Source: Mycobacteriales bacterium | Lineage (GTDB): Bacteria; Actinomycetota; Actinomycetes; Mycobacteriales; Mycobacteriaceae | Assembly (NCBI GenBank): GCA_018376445.1 | Contig: JAHABL010000019.1 | Span: 1 to 8,951 of the forward strand | Direction of reading: 5' to 3' | DNA length: 8,951 nt | Shown here: piece after piece, positions 1 through 5,843 of the stretch | How the letters are laid out: each line of letters opens with the position of its first letter | Position numbering within the stretch: the first letter of the stretch is position 1 | Notes under the pieces: model-generated | What the model was told of the DNA's origin: nothing | The model's database searches: none | The model's input: the letters and a program-made list of their open reading frames with translations, nothing else | Made by a program: the position numbers and the translations under genes

Positions 1-2
1 CT

Positions 3-176
3 CGGAAGCACGGGGTGGGTGTCGACGCCATCGTCGTCGTACTCATCCCCGAATGGGGCACCCGCAACTTCCTCGTCCTACGCGAGGACGGGTCGGTCGA
101 CAACTGGTCGATCAAGAAGTGCATTACCAACCTGCGGCCAAATGGTCGCTCGACCGGAAGGAACAACAATGAGTGA
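3..176 (+). CDS. 3' end of an unrecognised protein gene, upstream member of the mobilization operon
   Basis: The window opens inside a reading frame that runs without interruption to a TGA at 174-176. Its codons end almost always in G or C, a strong coding signal in this GC-rich DNA. The visible C-terminus of about 57 residues contains a hydrophobic strand-like stretch (VDAIVVVLIPEWG), then LREDGSVDNWSIKKC and a polar tail. I do not recognise a family. The stop overlaps the start of the next gene (ATG at 169) by eight bases, so the two are probably translationally coupled and belong to the same operon as the relaxosome genes. An in-frame GTG at 15 exists, but the true start is most likely left of the window. 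Confidence 0.55.
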   Translation, partial: RKHGVGVDAIVVVLIPEWGTRNFLVLREDGSVDNWSIKKCITNLRPNGRSTGRNNNE

Positions 177-486
177 GTCCACCCATCTCGACGAGCTGAT
201 CGCCGCTGAGCGCGCGAAGGCCAACGCCCGCATCGCGAAGCTCAAGCGCGATGCCGCTGCCGAGCAGCGCAGGGTCGACGCAAAGGTCATCGAGGGGCTC
301 AAGGAGCACCACGCCGACGTCTACGACAATCTGGCCGCACAGGCGCGGGAGCTTATCGCCGCCGAGAAGGCGAAGCGCTCGGCCAAGGCGAAGCGGGCGG
401 CAGAAGAGTCTGCCGCGGAGCCCGTCACCCCGTCTGCCGATGCCCCCGAGGACTGCGAGGAGGTGAGGCAGCCGTGGAACGGGTGA
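169..486 (+). CDS. Small coiled-coil accessory protein of the mobilization operon
   Basis: This encodes 105 residues starting MSESTHLDEL. The same frame is open further upstream, but ATG 169 is preferred because a GGAAGGA ribosome-binding site lies at about 156-162 and the preceding gene overlaps exactly there. Residues 1-75 are rich in Ala, Lys, Arg and Glu (KANARIAKLKRDAAAEQRR, AEKAKRSAKAKRAAEES), predicting a long charged helix or coiled coil. The tail is acidic and proline-containing. There is no signal peptide or membrane segment. It lies directly before the MobC-like gene and overlaps it by 13 nt, so a relaxosome or DNA-processing accessory role is inferred from position only. Similar small helical proteins accompany many mobilization relaxases, but I cannot name a family. 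Confidence 0.75.
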   Translation: MSESTHLDELIAAERAKANARIAKLKRDAAAEQRRVDAKVIEGLKEHHADVYDNLAAQARELIAAEKAKRSAKAKRAAEESAAEPVTPSADAPEDCEEVRQPWNG

Positions 487-1052
487 TCCGTCGTCGCGCT
501 GCTGGCAGCGTGTCCACACACCCCTCGCCCGCAGGAAGCGCAGCGACCGAGGACGGGGGCCGGCAGATCTTGGACGACACGAGCGAAGCGAAGTTGTCGG
601 ACAAGATCCCTGCTGGCCGTCATGGATACCCCTCCAATGCGTCCTTTGACTCGGGGGTATCCACCTCGCGGGAGAGGCTGACAGCTCATCTGGATGTGCG
701 TCTCTCCCGCTCCGAGCACACTGAGGTCTCTCAGCGTGCTCGCTCACTCGGCGTCAAGCCGAGTGCATGGGTGCGTGCCGTCGTGCGTGATGCGTTGGAC
801 TCTCGCCGTAGCGAGGTCCTCAGCATCGAACGCATGGCGGCTCTTCCCCGCCGAGACCGTCAGATCGATGGCGCGAAGGTCGAGACGCTCCGCAGGATCG
901 GCGCGACCTTCGAGGGCTTGCGGCGCGACATCGCTCGTGCACGCAAGGACGGCGAGTCGATCAACGTCGTCGTCGATGACGCTCGGCTCGACGAGGCGTG
1001 TGCGGTGATGGTTGGGTTGCGTGCCGACCTTGGCGATGGGACGCGGCTGTGA
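474..1052 (+). CDS. mobC: MobC-like relaxosome accessory protein (ribbon-helix-helix)
   Basis: This encodes 192 residues from GTG 474, which has a strong GAGGAGGTGAGG ribosome-binding site about 457-468 and overlaps the preceding gene. The N-terminal ~60 residues are polar, low in recognisable structure and coincide with two DNA inverted repeats. From residue 68 the sequence LTAHLDVRLSRSEHTEV, followed by a helix with SLGVKPSAWVRAVVRDAL, has the strand-helix-helix layout of ribbon-helix-helix DNA-binding proteins in the MobC family. The C-terminal half (GATFEGLRRDIARARKDG) is the helical part usual in MobC. Known MobC proteins bind near oriT and help the relaxase open the DNA. The stop codon overlaps the relaxase start (GTGA), a coupling typical of mobC-relaxase pairs. 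A downstream TTG at 594 is a possible shorter start. Confidence 0.72.
   Translation: MERVIRRRAAGSVSTHPSPAGSAATEDGGRQILDDTSEAKLSDKIPAGRHGYPSNASFDSGVSTSRERLTAHLDVRLSRSEHTEVSQRARSLGVKPSAWVRAVVRDALDSRRSEVLSIERMAALPRRDRQIDGAKVETLRRIGATFEGLRRDIARARKDGESINVVVDDARLDEACAVMVGLRADLGDGTRL
566..608. repeat. Imperfect inverted repeat within mobC-like gene, possible oriT part
   Basis: GATCTTGGACGAC at 566-578 faces GTCGGACAAGATC at 596-608. The arms match at 11 of 13 positions, with a 17-nt spacer. It lies 14 nt before a second, perfect inverted repeat. A pair of inverted repeats close upstream of a relaxase and next to the MobC DNA-binding domain fits an oriT, although it lies inside coding sequence. Function is inferred. 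Confidence 0.5.
623..663. repeat. Perfect 10-bp inverted repeat, best oriT candidate
   Basis: TGGATACCCC at 623-632 faces GGGGTATCCA at 654-663, a perfect 10-bp match with a 21-nt spacer. In MOBP systems the nick site lies beside an inverted repeat bound by the relaxase, and the IncP-type nick core contains the bases TATCC, which also occur here at 658-662. The resemblance is short and may be chance. The position, about 390 bp before the relaxase start in the mobilization operon, supports the idea. Confidence 0.5.
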
Positions 1053-2272
1053 GCGCGAACGTGAAGATCGCGAGCGGGCTGAGTGTTCGCAGCTCGGTGG
1101 CGTACGTGCTGTACGGACGTGGCGAGCAGAACCGTCAGCATGTCGCCGACGGCACGACGCGAGCCGCGGGGTACGCCTGCACGATGGGCTCCTCTGAGGA
1201 GTTCATCGAGTACGCCGAGGCTCAGGCCGCTGGCCGTGGACGCAAGAACGAGGTCTACAACCTCATCCTCGCGTTCGACCCGAAGAAGTTCGATATTGCT
1301 AAGCCCGAAGACATCGAACGTGCTGTGGATATTGCTCAACAGCTCGCAGGTGCGGCGTTCAGCGCCGAGCACATGGTTGTCGTCCATGACGATGCCGACG
1401 GTGAGCACGTCCATGCACACATCATCGTCGTCAATCACGACGAGCTGACGGGCAAGGCCCTCAAGCGCAACACGTCGTGGTCGCACGGGCTGCGGCAACT
1501 CAACGACCAGATTCTCTCCGAGAACGGGCTGGAGCCCAACCCTAACCCGACCGCACCGAAGCCTGACTGGGTGCTACGCCGTGAGCAGTTCACGACTGGC
1601 GGGTTCGAGCAGGTCCTCGGGGATCACGTCTACGAGTCACTGGCTGACCCTCGCAGTGTCAACCGCGAAGAGTTCGAGCATGTACTTGCTGAGCACGGCG
1701 TACGACTCAAGGTCACCGATCGCGACGGCTGGACGTACTCGATGCGGCGTGAGGACAACAGCAAGTGGGGTCGCAAGAAGGCGTCTGCACTCACACCTGA
1801 GTTCACCGCCGAGGGAACCCAACAGATCTTCGACTACCGAGCACAGAAGGGAACGACCCATGGGATTACTGGACGAGATGAAGCAAGCCGACGCGCAACA
1901 GTCGACTTCGGAGATGTTGACAGCGTTGACGTCGCGGCTCGACGCGCAAGCCTCGCAGCTCACGAAGCTGACGACGGCCGTGAACGAACTGAGCGGCTAC
2001 GTGAAGGTGATGGACGAGGTACACACAGCGAAGTTGAAGGCGCTGACCTCGCCGCAGCGCGAGCTGCCCTCGACGTCGCGGCTCGACGACGAGACAAGGA
2101 AGAGGCTCAGCGAGATCGAGAAGACGCTCGCCGCGCTCGCGAAGACCGTGAGCGACAAGCGCGTCGTGAAGCTGCCAAACGGCGAGAGTGTGCGCGCATC
2201 GCAGCTCGACTCGCTGACCTTGACACGGCAGATCAACGAGAGGTTGGAGACGATGGCCCGGAGTTCGGCTGA
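1049..2272 (+). CDS. MOBP-type relaxase / mobilization nuclease
   Basis: This encodes 407 residues from GTG 1049, chosen because it overlaps the mobC-like stop as GTGA. Relaxases nick one strand at oriT, stay bound to the 5' end through a tyrosine and pilot it into the recipient. The early SVAYVLYGRG (residues 16-25) supplies candidate catalytic Tyr19/Tyr22. The segment HDDADGEHVHAHIIV (113-127) gives the clustered histidines H120, H122 and H124 of the metal site (PF03432-type). KALKRNTSW and QLNDQILSENGLE follow, as in this family. The catalytic part ends near residue 270. The remaining ~137 residues are highly charged (RRRDKEEAQRDREDARR) and are read from DNA shared with the MobB-like gene, whose frame holds the better codon bias. 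No conjugation pore or coupling protein is visible, so mobilization in trans is likely. Confidence 0.88.
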   Translation: MSANVKIASGLSVRSSVAYVLYGRGEQNRQHVADGTTRAAGYACTMGSSEEFIEYAEAQAAGRGRKNEVYNLILAFDPKKFDIAKPEDIERAVDIAQQLAGAAFSAEHMVVVHDDADGEHVHAHIIVVNHDELTGKALKRNTSWSHGLRQLNDQILSENGLEPNPNPTAPKPDWVLRREQFTTGGFEQVLGDHVYESLADPRSVNREEFEHVLAEHGVRLKVTDRDGWTYSMRREDNSKWGRKKASALTPEFTAEGTQQIFDYRAQKGTTHGITGRDEASRRATVDFGDVDSVDVAARRASLAAHEADDGRERTERLREGDGRGTHSEVEGADLAAARAALDVAARRRDKEEAQRDREDARRAREDRERQARREAAKRRECARIAARLADLDTADQREVGDDGPEFG

Positions 2273-2822
2273 GCTTGCCGAGGCGGTCACTCAGCGGGGA
2301 CGTATCGTCATTGATCCTCGGAAGCTCGAACAACATGTCGTCAAGGTGCTCGACGAACGGCTGGCGAAGGCCGTTGAGCCGTCGGTGGCACGGGTTGAGA
2401 AGACGTTGAAAGGGTTCGAGTCCAAGGTGGCTGACGTCGGTGCTCAGCGAGTCGCAGAGGCGTCTAAGAAGATCGCGGAGGTGACCGCCAAGGCTGAGGA
2501 CGTGGTGGTTGCTGTAAACGCGTCAGGGAGGCGTCTGGAGGCTCTGGAGGGCAAGGTGACATGGACAGCCGTTGGGCGGCTCTGCCTTGCCCTGCTGCCG
2601 CTGGCCACCGTGCTCCTCGTGATCGGTGGGCTGGTCGGGGGCGTCGCCTACGCTGCCGGGTTTGGTCCTCTCCTCGGCTGGGCATGGTCCTCGTTTAGCG
2701 CTGCTCAGGCATGGTGGGCCAAGGTTCTCATCGCACTGGGCACGCTGGGCGGTGTAGCCGGGTTTGGAGCAGTGGTCTGGTGGCTGGCGATGCGGCTCGG
2801 AGAAGATTTCCGGCATTGGTGA
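1860..2822 (+). CDS. MobB-like membrane-anchored mobilization protein, overlapping the relaxase gene
   Basis: This encodes 320 residues from ATG 1860 (MGLLDEMKQADAQQ), preceded by an AGAAGGGA ribosome-binding site at 1845-1852. The frame is open upstream, but it has no comparable start signal there and lies inside the relaxase core. The first 413 nt overlap the relaxase tail in a different frame. Residues 1-235 are heptad-rich helices (LTALTSRLDAQASQLTKLTT, KRLSEIEKTLAALAK, LDERLAKAVEPSVARVEKTL). Two hydrophobic segments at about 241-266 and 288-311 predict membrane spans near the C-terminus. RSF1010 MobB, encoded out of frame inside mobA, is likewise membrane-associated and aids relaxosome function; the analogy is structural and positional, not proven homology. 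A terminator follows 15 nt after the stop, so this is the last gene of the operon. Confidence 0.82.
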   Translation: MGLLDEMKQADAQQSTSEMLTALTSRLDAQASQLTKLTTAVNELSGYVKVMDEVHTAKLKALTSPQRELPSTSRLDDETRKRLSEIEKTLAALAKTVSDKRVVKLPNGESVRASQLDSLTLTRQINERLETMARSSAELAEAVTQRGRIVIDPRKLEQHVVKVLDERLAKAVEPSVARVEKTLKGFESKVADVGAQRVAEASKKIAEVTAKAEDVVVAVNASGRRLEALEGKVTWTAVGRLCLALLPLATVLLVIGGLVGGVAYAAGFGPLLGWAWSSFSAAQAWWAKVLIALGTLGGVAGFGAVVWWLAMRLGEDFRHW

Positions 2823-2836
2823 GACGTGCGAAACGA

Positions 2837-2875
2837 GAACCCCGTAGCGATATGGCTACGGGGTTCTTTGTTCTT
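2837..2875 (+). terminator. Intrinsic terminator after the mobilization operon
   Basis: GAACCCCGTAGC (2837-2848) pairs perfectly with GCTACGGGGTTC (2855-2866) around a 6-nt loop. The T-rich run TTTGTTCTT follows on the plus strand. It ends the operon 15 nt after the MobB-like stop. The convergent HTH gene also stops at this edge, so the hairpin may serve both strands, although the T-run is better for the plus strand. Confidence 0.88.
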
Positions 2876-3089
2876 AAGATCGGTCGGTGATGCGAAGGTG
2901 CTTGCCTAGCGCCTTGACGACCTTCTCCAAAGTGCCGGTGGAGATGTTGGAGCCCGTCTCGACACGAGCGATAGTCGGGCGTGAGACCAGAGCACGGTTG
3001 GCCAACTCGGTCTGGCTCCAGCCGAGGGCACGCCTCGCGTCGCGGATGTCCTGGCCGACGTCACGGGCCGGGTTGGGTATGCGGCTCAT
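2874..3089 (-). CDS. Small XRE-family helix-turn-helix protein
   Basis: This encodes 71 residues. Residues 10-65 form a typical XRE/Cro-C1 domain: VGQDIRDARRALGWSQTELA, where helix 2 contains the W-S-Q-x-E-L-A signature, then the recognition helix VSRPTIARVETG and the closing helices TLEKVVKALGK. The protein is almost only this domain. Such proteins act as repressors or as antitoxins; no toxin-like partner is adjacent, so the role is open. It lies downstream of ardA in the same direction after a 113-nt gap that contains a hairpin terminator, so it probably has its own promoter. No strong ribosome-binding site precedes ATG 3089. It converges with the mobilization operon. Confidence 0.8.
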   Translation of the reverse strand: MSRIPNPARDVGQDIRDARRALGWSQTELANRALVSRPTIARVETGSNISTGTLEKVVKALGKHLRITDRS

Positions 3090-3157
3090 GGGAGGTCACC
3101 GAGAACGGGAGTCAAGGATCGTTCTGTGCGGACTCGGGTCGATTTCTACTGAAAGAC

Positions 3158-3194
3158 GAATCCCTCAGAGGTCGGGTGGGCCTCCAAGGGATTC
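3158..3194 (-). terminator. Hairpin terminator after ardA
   Basis: GAATCCCT (3158-3165) pairs with AGGGATTC (3187-3194). Inside, after a symmetrical CA/CA mismatch, GAGGTC (3168-3173) pairs with GGCCTC (3179-3184) with one wobble. On the minus strand the stem begins 8 nt after the ardA stop and is followed by GTCTTTC, a short T-run. It probably ends ardA transcription or limits read-through into the small HTH gene. Confidence 0.65.
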
Positions 3195-3202
3195 AGGCGA
3201 GT

Positions 3203-3751
3203 TCAGCAGTTCCGGAACACGAACACCCCACCGTCGGGAGCGTCGGCGACGGTGTAGTCGAAGCGCAGGTCGCGGGTCCAGGCGTCCCAGTCGAAGTAGC
3301 GAGTGACCTCCTCGGGCCAGCCGTCGGTGAGGCCGATGTCGTCGGCGAGCCGCTCGGCATACTCGCGGAAGGAGCCCCACTGGCCTTGGTAGGCGTCCTC
3401 GAAGTCGGACAGGCTGGGGATGCCACTGGTGCCCTCGGCGGTGTAGCAGCCGCTGGAGACCCACGCACACACGGCAGGCCACTGGTCAGCTCCGGCCTCC
3501 TCGAAGCACTCACCCCAGCGTGCAGCCTCGGTGAGGCCCATCTCTCCGGTGATGGGCAGGTTCTCTTGGTCGAGACACCAGATCTCCTCACAGCCCGCGT
3601 ACGGGCCTCCTGTGTCTTCGTGGAGATGTTTCAGGGTCACGTCCTCGGCGTCGGCGCAGTCGACCCATTGGCCGACGAGGCGTGCATTGTTGTAGCAGTT
3701 GAGGCAGGCGGGCCACACGCGAGGCGTGGTGTCGGTGGTGGTGATGGTCAT
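3203..3751 (-). CDS. ardA: ArdA antirestriction protein
   Basis: This encodes 182 residues, near the family's usual 165-180. ArdA is an acidic DNA mimic that blocks type I restriction enzymes and protects incoming plasmid DNA. Family hallmarks seen are the N-terminal PRVWPACLNCYNNARLVGQW (residues 10-29), WPAVCAWV (91-98), the antirestriction segment FEDAYQGQWGSFREYAERL (117-135) and RYFDWDAWTRDLRFDYT (151-167). Asp and Glu are abundant. An in-frame TTG lies 15 nt upstream, but ATG 3751 is the better start because a GGAGGAG ribosome-binding site (minus strand, about 3758-3764) sits just before it. It is transcribed opposite to the mobilization operon. Several extra cysteines (residues 17, 20, 54, 59, 82, 95, 102, 182) are notable. 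Confidence in the family is high; activity is untested. Confidence 0.93.
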   Translation of the reverse strand: MTITTTDTTPRVWPACLNCYNNARLVGQWVDCADAEDVTLKHLHEDTGGPYAGCEEIWCLDQENLPITGEMGLTEAARWGECFEEAGADQWPAVCAWVSSGCYTAEGTSGIPSLSDFEDAYQGQWGSFREYAERLADDIGLTDGWPEEVTRYFDWDAWTRDLRFDYTVADAPDGGVFVFRNC

Positions 3752-3755
3752 GGTG

Positions 3756-3764
3756 ATCTCCTCC
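3756..3764 (-). promoter_or_regulatory. Ribosome-binding site deciding the ardA start
   Basis: On the minus strand GGAGGAGAT lies 4-10 nt before ATG 3751. It falls inside the codons of a longer frame starting at TTG 3766, which shows that the shorter form is the real one. Confidence 0.8.
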
Positions 3765-3791
3765 AAGTAGTTGGATGAGAGCAGACCCGAC

Positions 3792-3871
3792 CGGCTGTGC
3801 TCAAAGAATCAGCGCTTACGTCAGGTCCTACTCTCACACGATCACTCGACGCGGCTGTGCCGCGTGAATCA
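3792..3871. repeat. Imperfect direct repeat with 60-bp period upstream of ardA
   Basis: CGGCTGTGC occurs at 3792-3800 and 3852-3860. GAATCA follows both copies at the same distance (3806-3811 and 3866-3871), giving an exact 60-bp period. The second copy is also part of a hairpin, ACGCGGC-TGT-GCCGCGT (3849-3865). The repeats lie in the gene-free stretch before ardA and may be protein-binding sites for ardA control or recombination. Function is unknown. Confidence 0.55.
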
Positions 3872-3931
3872 ACCCACGGAGTGCCCATCCCATCCAGAGC
3901 CAGTCGGCGGTGACACTGGCAGGGTCGAAAC

Positions 3932-3972
3932 TACCCTCAAAACGACTCTCAACCGTAGGGATTTTGAGGGTA
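3932..3972. repeat. Perfect 11-bp inverted repeat between ardA and the tRNA fragment
   Basis: TACCCTCAAAA (3932-3942) and TTTTGAGGGTA (3962-3972) are perfect reverse complements with a 19-nt spacer. The spacer contains CTCTCAACC, a partial echo of the arms. It lies 90 nt left of the tRNA fragment, where recombinase or excisionase arm sites would be expected in an attachment region. It could also be an operator. No T-run follows, so it is not a clear terminator. Confidence 0.6.
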
Positions 3973-3997
3973 CTTCCGGGAATCAGCGGGAAGAGTG

Positions 3998-4015
3998 ACG
4001 GGTGGGATCACCCGT
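3998..4015. repeat. Perfect 7-bp hairpin near the attachment-like site
   Basis: ACGGGTG (3998-4004) pairs with CACCCGT (4009-4015) around a GGAT loop, followed by GTTTA. It is either a weak terminator-like structure or a protein-binding palindrome. With the 11-bp inverted repeat and the direct repeat it makes up the gene-free interval 3765-4062, in which I see no convincing gene. Confidence 0.45.
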
Positions 4016-4062
4016 GTTTACGAGGGAAAGTGCAGGATAACGCGGGTGCACCTTCACAGGGT

Positions 4063-4408
<346 letters not shown>

Positions 4409-4484
4409 GAACAAGATGGTGCATAGATGCATATATAATGTCAATGTTTCCATTACTGCCACTTTCATATCTATGTAGCACGCT
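4409..4484. promoter_or_regulatory. AT-rich divergent control region
   Basis: The 76 bp between the two divergent genes are much richer in A and T than the surroundings. TATAAT lies at 4434-4439 on the plus strand. On the minus strand TTGACA (4444-4439) resembles a -35 box, but no good partner -10 at standard spacing is evident. Near-palindromic GCATAGATGC (4421-4430) may be an operator. Both genes lack a clear ribosome-binding site, so short-leader or leaderless transcripts are possible. Confidence 0.5.
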
Positions 4485-4742
4485 ATGTGTATGACCTCCT
4501 CCCATCTCGATGTCGAAGCTGTCGCTGACAGTCTTCTGTCCCCCCAGACTGTCGCCGCGGTGCTGCCGGAAACGAGTACGGCCACGGTCACTCGGTGGTG
4601 TCGCGATGGTCGGTTTCCCGGCGCTCGGAAGTTGCCTTCGGGTCGGTGGATTATTCCGGCTGCGTGGGCCCTTGATCTGGTCACGCCTCCTGAGTCGGGC
4701 CGCGCGGATGCGGACCTGTGGTCGTCTAGTCCGGACGAGTGA
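4485..4742 (+). CDS. Excisionase/MerR-like winged-helix DNA-binding protein
   Basis: This encodes 85 residues. Residues 18-62 (LSPQTVAAVLPETSTATVTRWCRDGRFPGARKLPSGRWIIPAAWAL) have the layout of the excisionase/AlpA/MerR-type helix-turn-helix: a first helix, a recognition helix ending in W-C-R-x-G-R-F-P-G, then a small wing with G-R-W-x-I-P. Such proteins bend DNA at att sites or act as small regulators. The short acidic tail has no other feature. ATG 4485 has no visible ribosome-binding site; ATG 4491 is an alternative. It is divergent from the repressor-like gene and about 380 bp from the tRNA fragment, a context that fits excision control. The next gene starts 13 nt downstream, so they form one transcription unit. 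Confidence 0.72.
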   Translation: MCMTSSHLDVEAVADSLLSPQTVAAVLPETSTATVTRWCRDGRFPGARKLPSGRWIIPAAWALDLVTPPESGRADADLWSSSPDE

Positions 4743-5090
4743 GGGGTGAACTGGCGTGAGTTTGGTTGCGATCACGTGGGCGATTTCGTGCGATGTTCCG
4801 GACTCTACGACGAAATTGACGCTGTTAATGTTGGCACAAGGCCGGTGACGATGATCGTGCGTGGCCGAAGGTTTCGACGTTGATGGGCGGGGTGCAGGCG
4901 TCGCGGTCGACGATTATGCGCTCGCTGAAGTGGTTGGAGACTGAGGGGCTGATCACGCGTGAGCAGGGTTTTGAGCGTTCCGAGTTCGGCGGGATGCGGA
5001 AGACGAACAGCGTGTATCAGTTGATGATCCCTGACAAGATTTCGCGTGCTCGGGTGCGGGATCATCATCCCCAAGAAGTGCGTCCCTTGA

Positions 5091-5098
5091 GGGGGGGG
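5091..5098 (+). repeat. Eight-G homopolymer at a frame switch
   Basis: A run of eight G lies exactly where the coding frame changes within the winged-helix gene. Six or nine G would join the two frames. Such tracts are prone to slippage in replication and also to sequencing error. Confidence 0.8.
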
Positions 5099-5100
5099 TT

Positions 5101-5814
5101 GTGGCGTGGGACGAGTCGCGTGTCACCGGTGACACCACGGAGGCGCCCGAGGACGAAGTGCCTAGTCAGTCCCAATGTGTCACTGGTGACACCATGGATG
5201 ACCGTTGTGTCATGGGTGACACATCCGTTGTGTCATGGGTGACGCAACGTACTAAGGAAGAACCCTCACCTAGGAACCCATCCCCTCCCACCCCTCCCCT
5301 GCCGGCGTCGGCGGCTACGCCTGGACAGGACGGGCAGGGACGGGACGATTCCGATGAGTCGACCACAGCAGACCCGGTCGACCCGCCGACCCGGGAACCT
5401 CGCGCGCTCCCCGACGATGACGGCGGGGCTGACTGGGACCTGGTGCGCCAGTGCCTGCCTGAGCCGATGCAGGTCCTCGACGATGTAGGCGCTGCCCGCC
5501 TCACCCCGACTCTGACGGCTTTGACGGCTGGTGGATGGTCACCTCGACAGGTGCGCGACCATCTGCAAGCCCAGCTCTTGCCCGAACACGTGCACTCGAT
5601 GGCTGGCCTGGTGTGTGCCCGGTTACGGCGCCTACCCGCCGCCCATCCGCCGACCAGCCACGACGCCACTCCGACGCCGCCGATGATCACCGACGCCGAC
5701 CGCGACGCCGAGGCACGCCGGAGGGCGTGGCTCGACGACCCGCAAGCACAAGCCAAACATCGTCAGCAACTCGCCCAGGCCCGTGCCCTGATCCGCGGTC
5801 AGGACGTCTCGTGA
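5101..5814 (+). CDS. C-terminal open frame of the broken winged-helix gene
   Basis: This is a 237-codon open frame from GTG 5101. The G-rich stretch GAGGGGGGGG directly upstream could act as a ribosome-binding site, so separate translation is possible. Residues 1-50 contain VTGDT-like repeats encoded by palindromic DNA. Residues 55-115 are rich in Pro, Ser and Asp (a linker). Residues 116-237 contain helices LTPTLTALTAGGWSPRQVRD and AGLVCARLRRLPAAHP and the tail DPQAQAKHRQQLAQARAL. It lacks the winged helix that would be at its N-terminus in the intact protein. It is listed separately because it is open and has the codon bias of a real gene; most likely it is the 3' part of one original gene. 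Confidence 0.5.
   Translation: MAWDESRVTGDTTEAPEDEVPSQSQCVTGDTMDDRCVMGDTSVVSWVTQRTKEEPSPRNPSPPTPPLPASAATPGQDGQGRDDSDESTTADPVDPPTREPRALPDDDGGADWDLVRQCLPEPMQVLDDVGAARLTPTLTALTAGGWSPRQVRDHLQAQLLPEHVHSMAGLVCARLRRLPAAHPPTSHDATPTPPMITDADRDAEARRRAWLDDPQAQAKHRQQLAQARALIRGQDVS
5120..5245. repeat. Cluster of four GTGTCACCGGTGACAC-like palindromes
   Basis: The copies are GTGTCACCGGTGACAC at 5120-5135 (perfect palindrome), GTGTCACTGGTGACAC at 5177-5192, GTGTCATGGGTGACAC at 5207-5222 and GTGTCATGGGTGACGC at 5230-5245. Start-to-start spacings are 57, 30 and 23 bp. They lie in coding sequence and give VTGDT, VTGDT, VMGDT and VSWVT. They may be binding sites for the encoded winged-helix protein or an iteron-like set, or only a repeated peptide. 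Confidence 0.75.
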
Positions 5815-5843
5815 GCACCCCTCGTGCGGTGGCGGTGCGTGCC

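Larger units (their letters stand above)
4756..5814 (+). pseudogene. Frameshifted winged-helix regulator/replication-type protein
   Basis: GTG 4756, with a GAGGGGTG ribosome-binding site 7 nt upstream, begins VSLVAITWAISCDVPDSTTK, the N-terminus of a common actinobacterial helix-turn-helix family found on plasmids and integrative elements. That frame stops at 4846-4848. The expected continuation (KAGDDDRAWPKVSTLMGGVQ, then STIMRSLKWLETEGLI, a winged helix) is in the +1 frame from 4838, consistent with loss of two bases or gain of one near 4834-4838. At the 8-G tract (5091-5098) the expected frame changes back: the +1 frame ends at 5242, whereas VTGDT-type repeats and a conserved-looking C-terminal part (WDLVRQCLPEPMQVLDDVGA to RALIRGQDVS) continue in the original frame to 5814. 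Either the gene is broken, or the pieces are made separately, or the sequence contains errors. Confidence 0.7.

Noticed and set aside
124..747. A 207-codon open frame on the minus strand
   Set aside because: It is antisense to the two accessory genes, whose frames have ribosome-binding sites, overlaps and G/C-ending codons; the minus frame is Arg/Cys-rich and family-less.
998..1048. Upstream extension of the relaxase from ATG 998
   Set aside because: GTG 1049 overlaps the mobC-like stop as GTGA and gives the typical N-terminus; the extension is Trp/Cys-rich shadow sequence.
2981..3778. A 265-codon plus-strand open frame opposite ardA
   Set aside because: ArdA on the minus strand has strong family motifs and a ribosome-binding site; the plus frame has neither.
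5120..5245. A CRISPR array
   Set aside because: The repeats are only 16 bp, spacings are 57, 30 and 23 bp and the stretch is open coding sequence; no cas gene is near.
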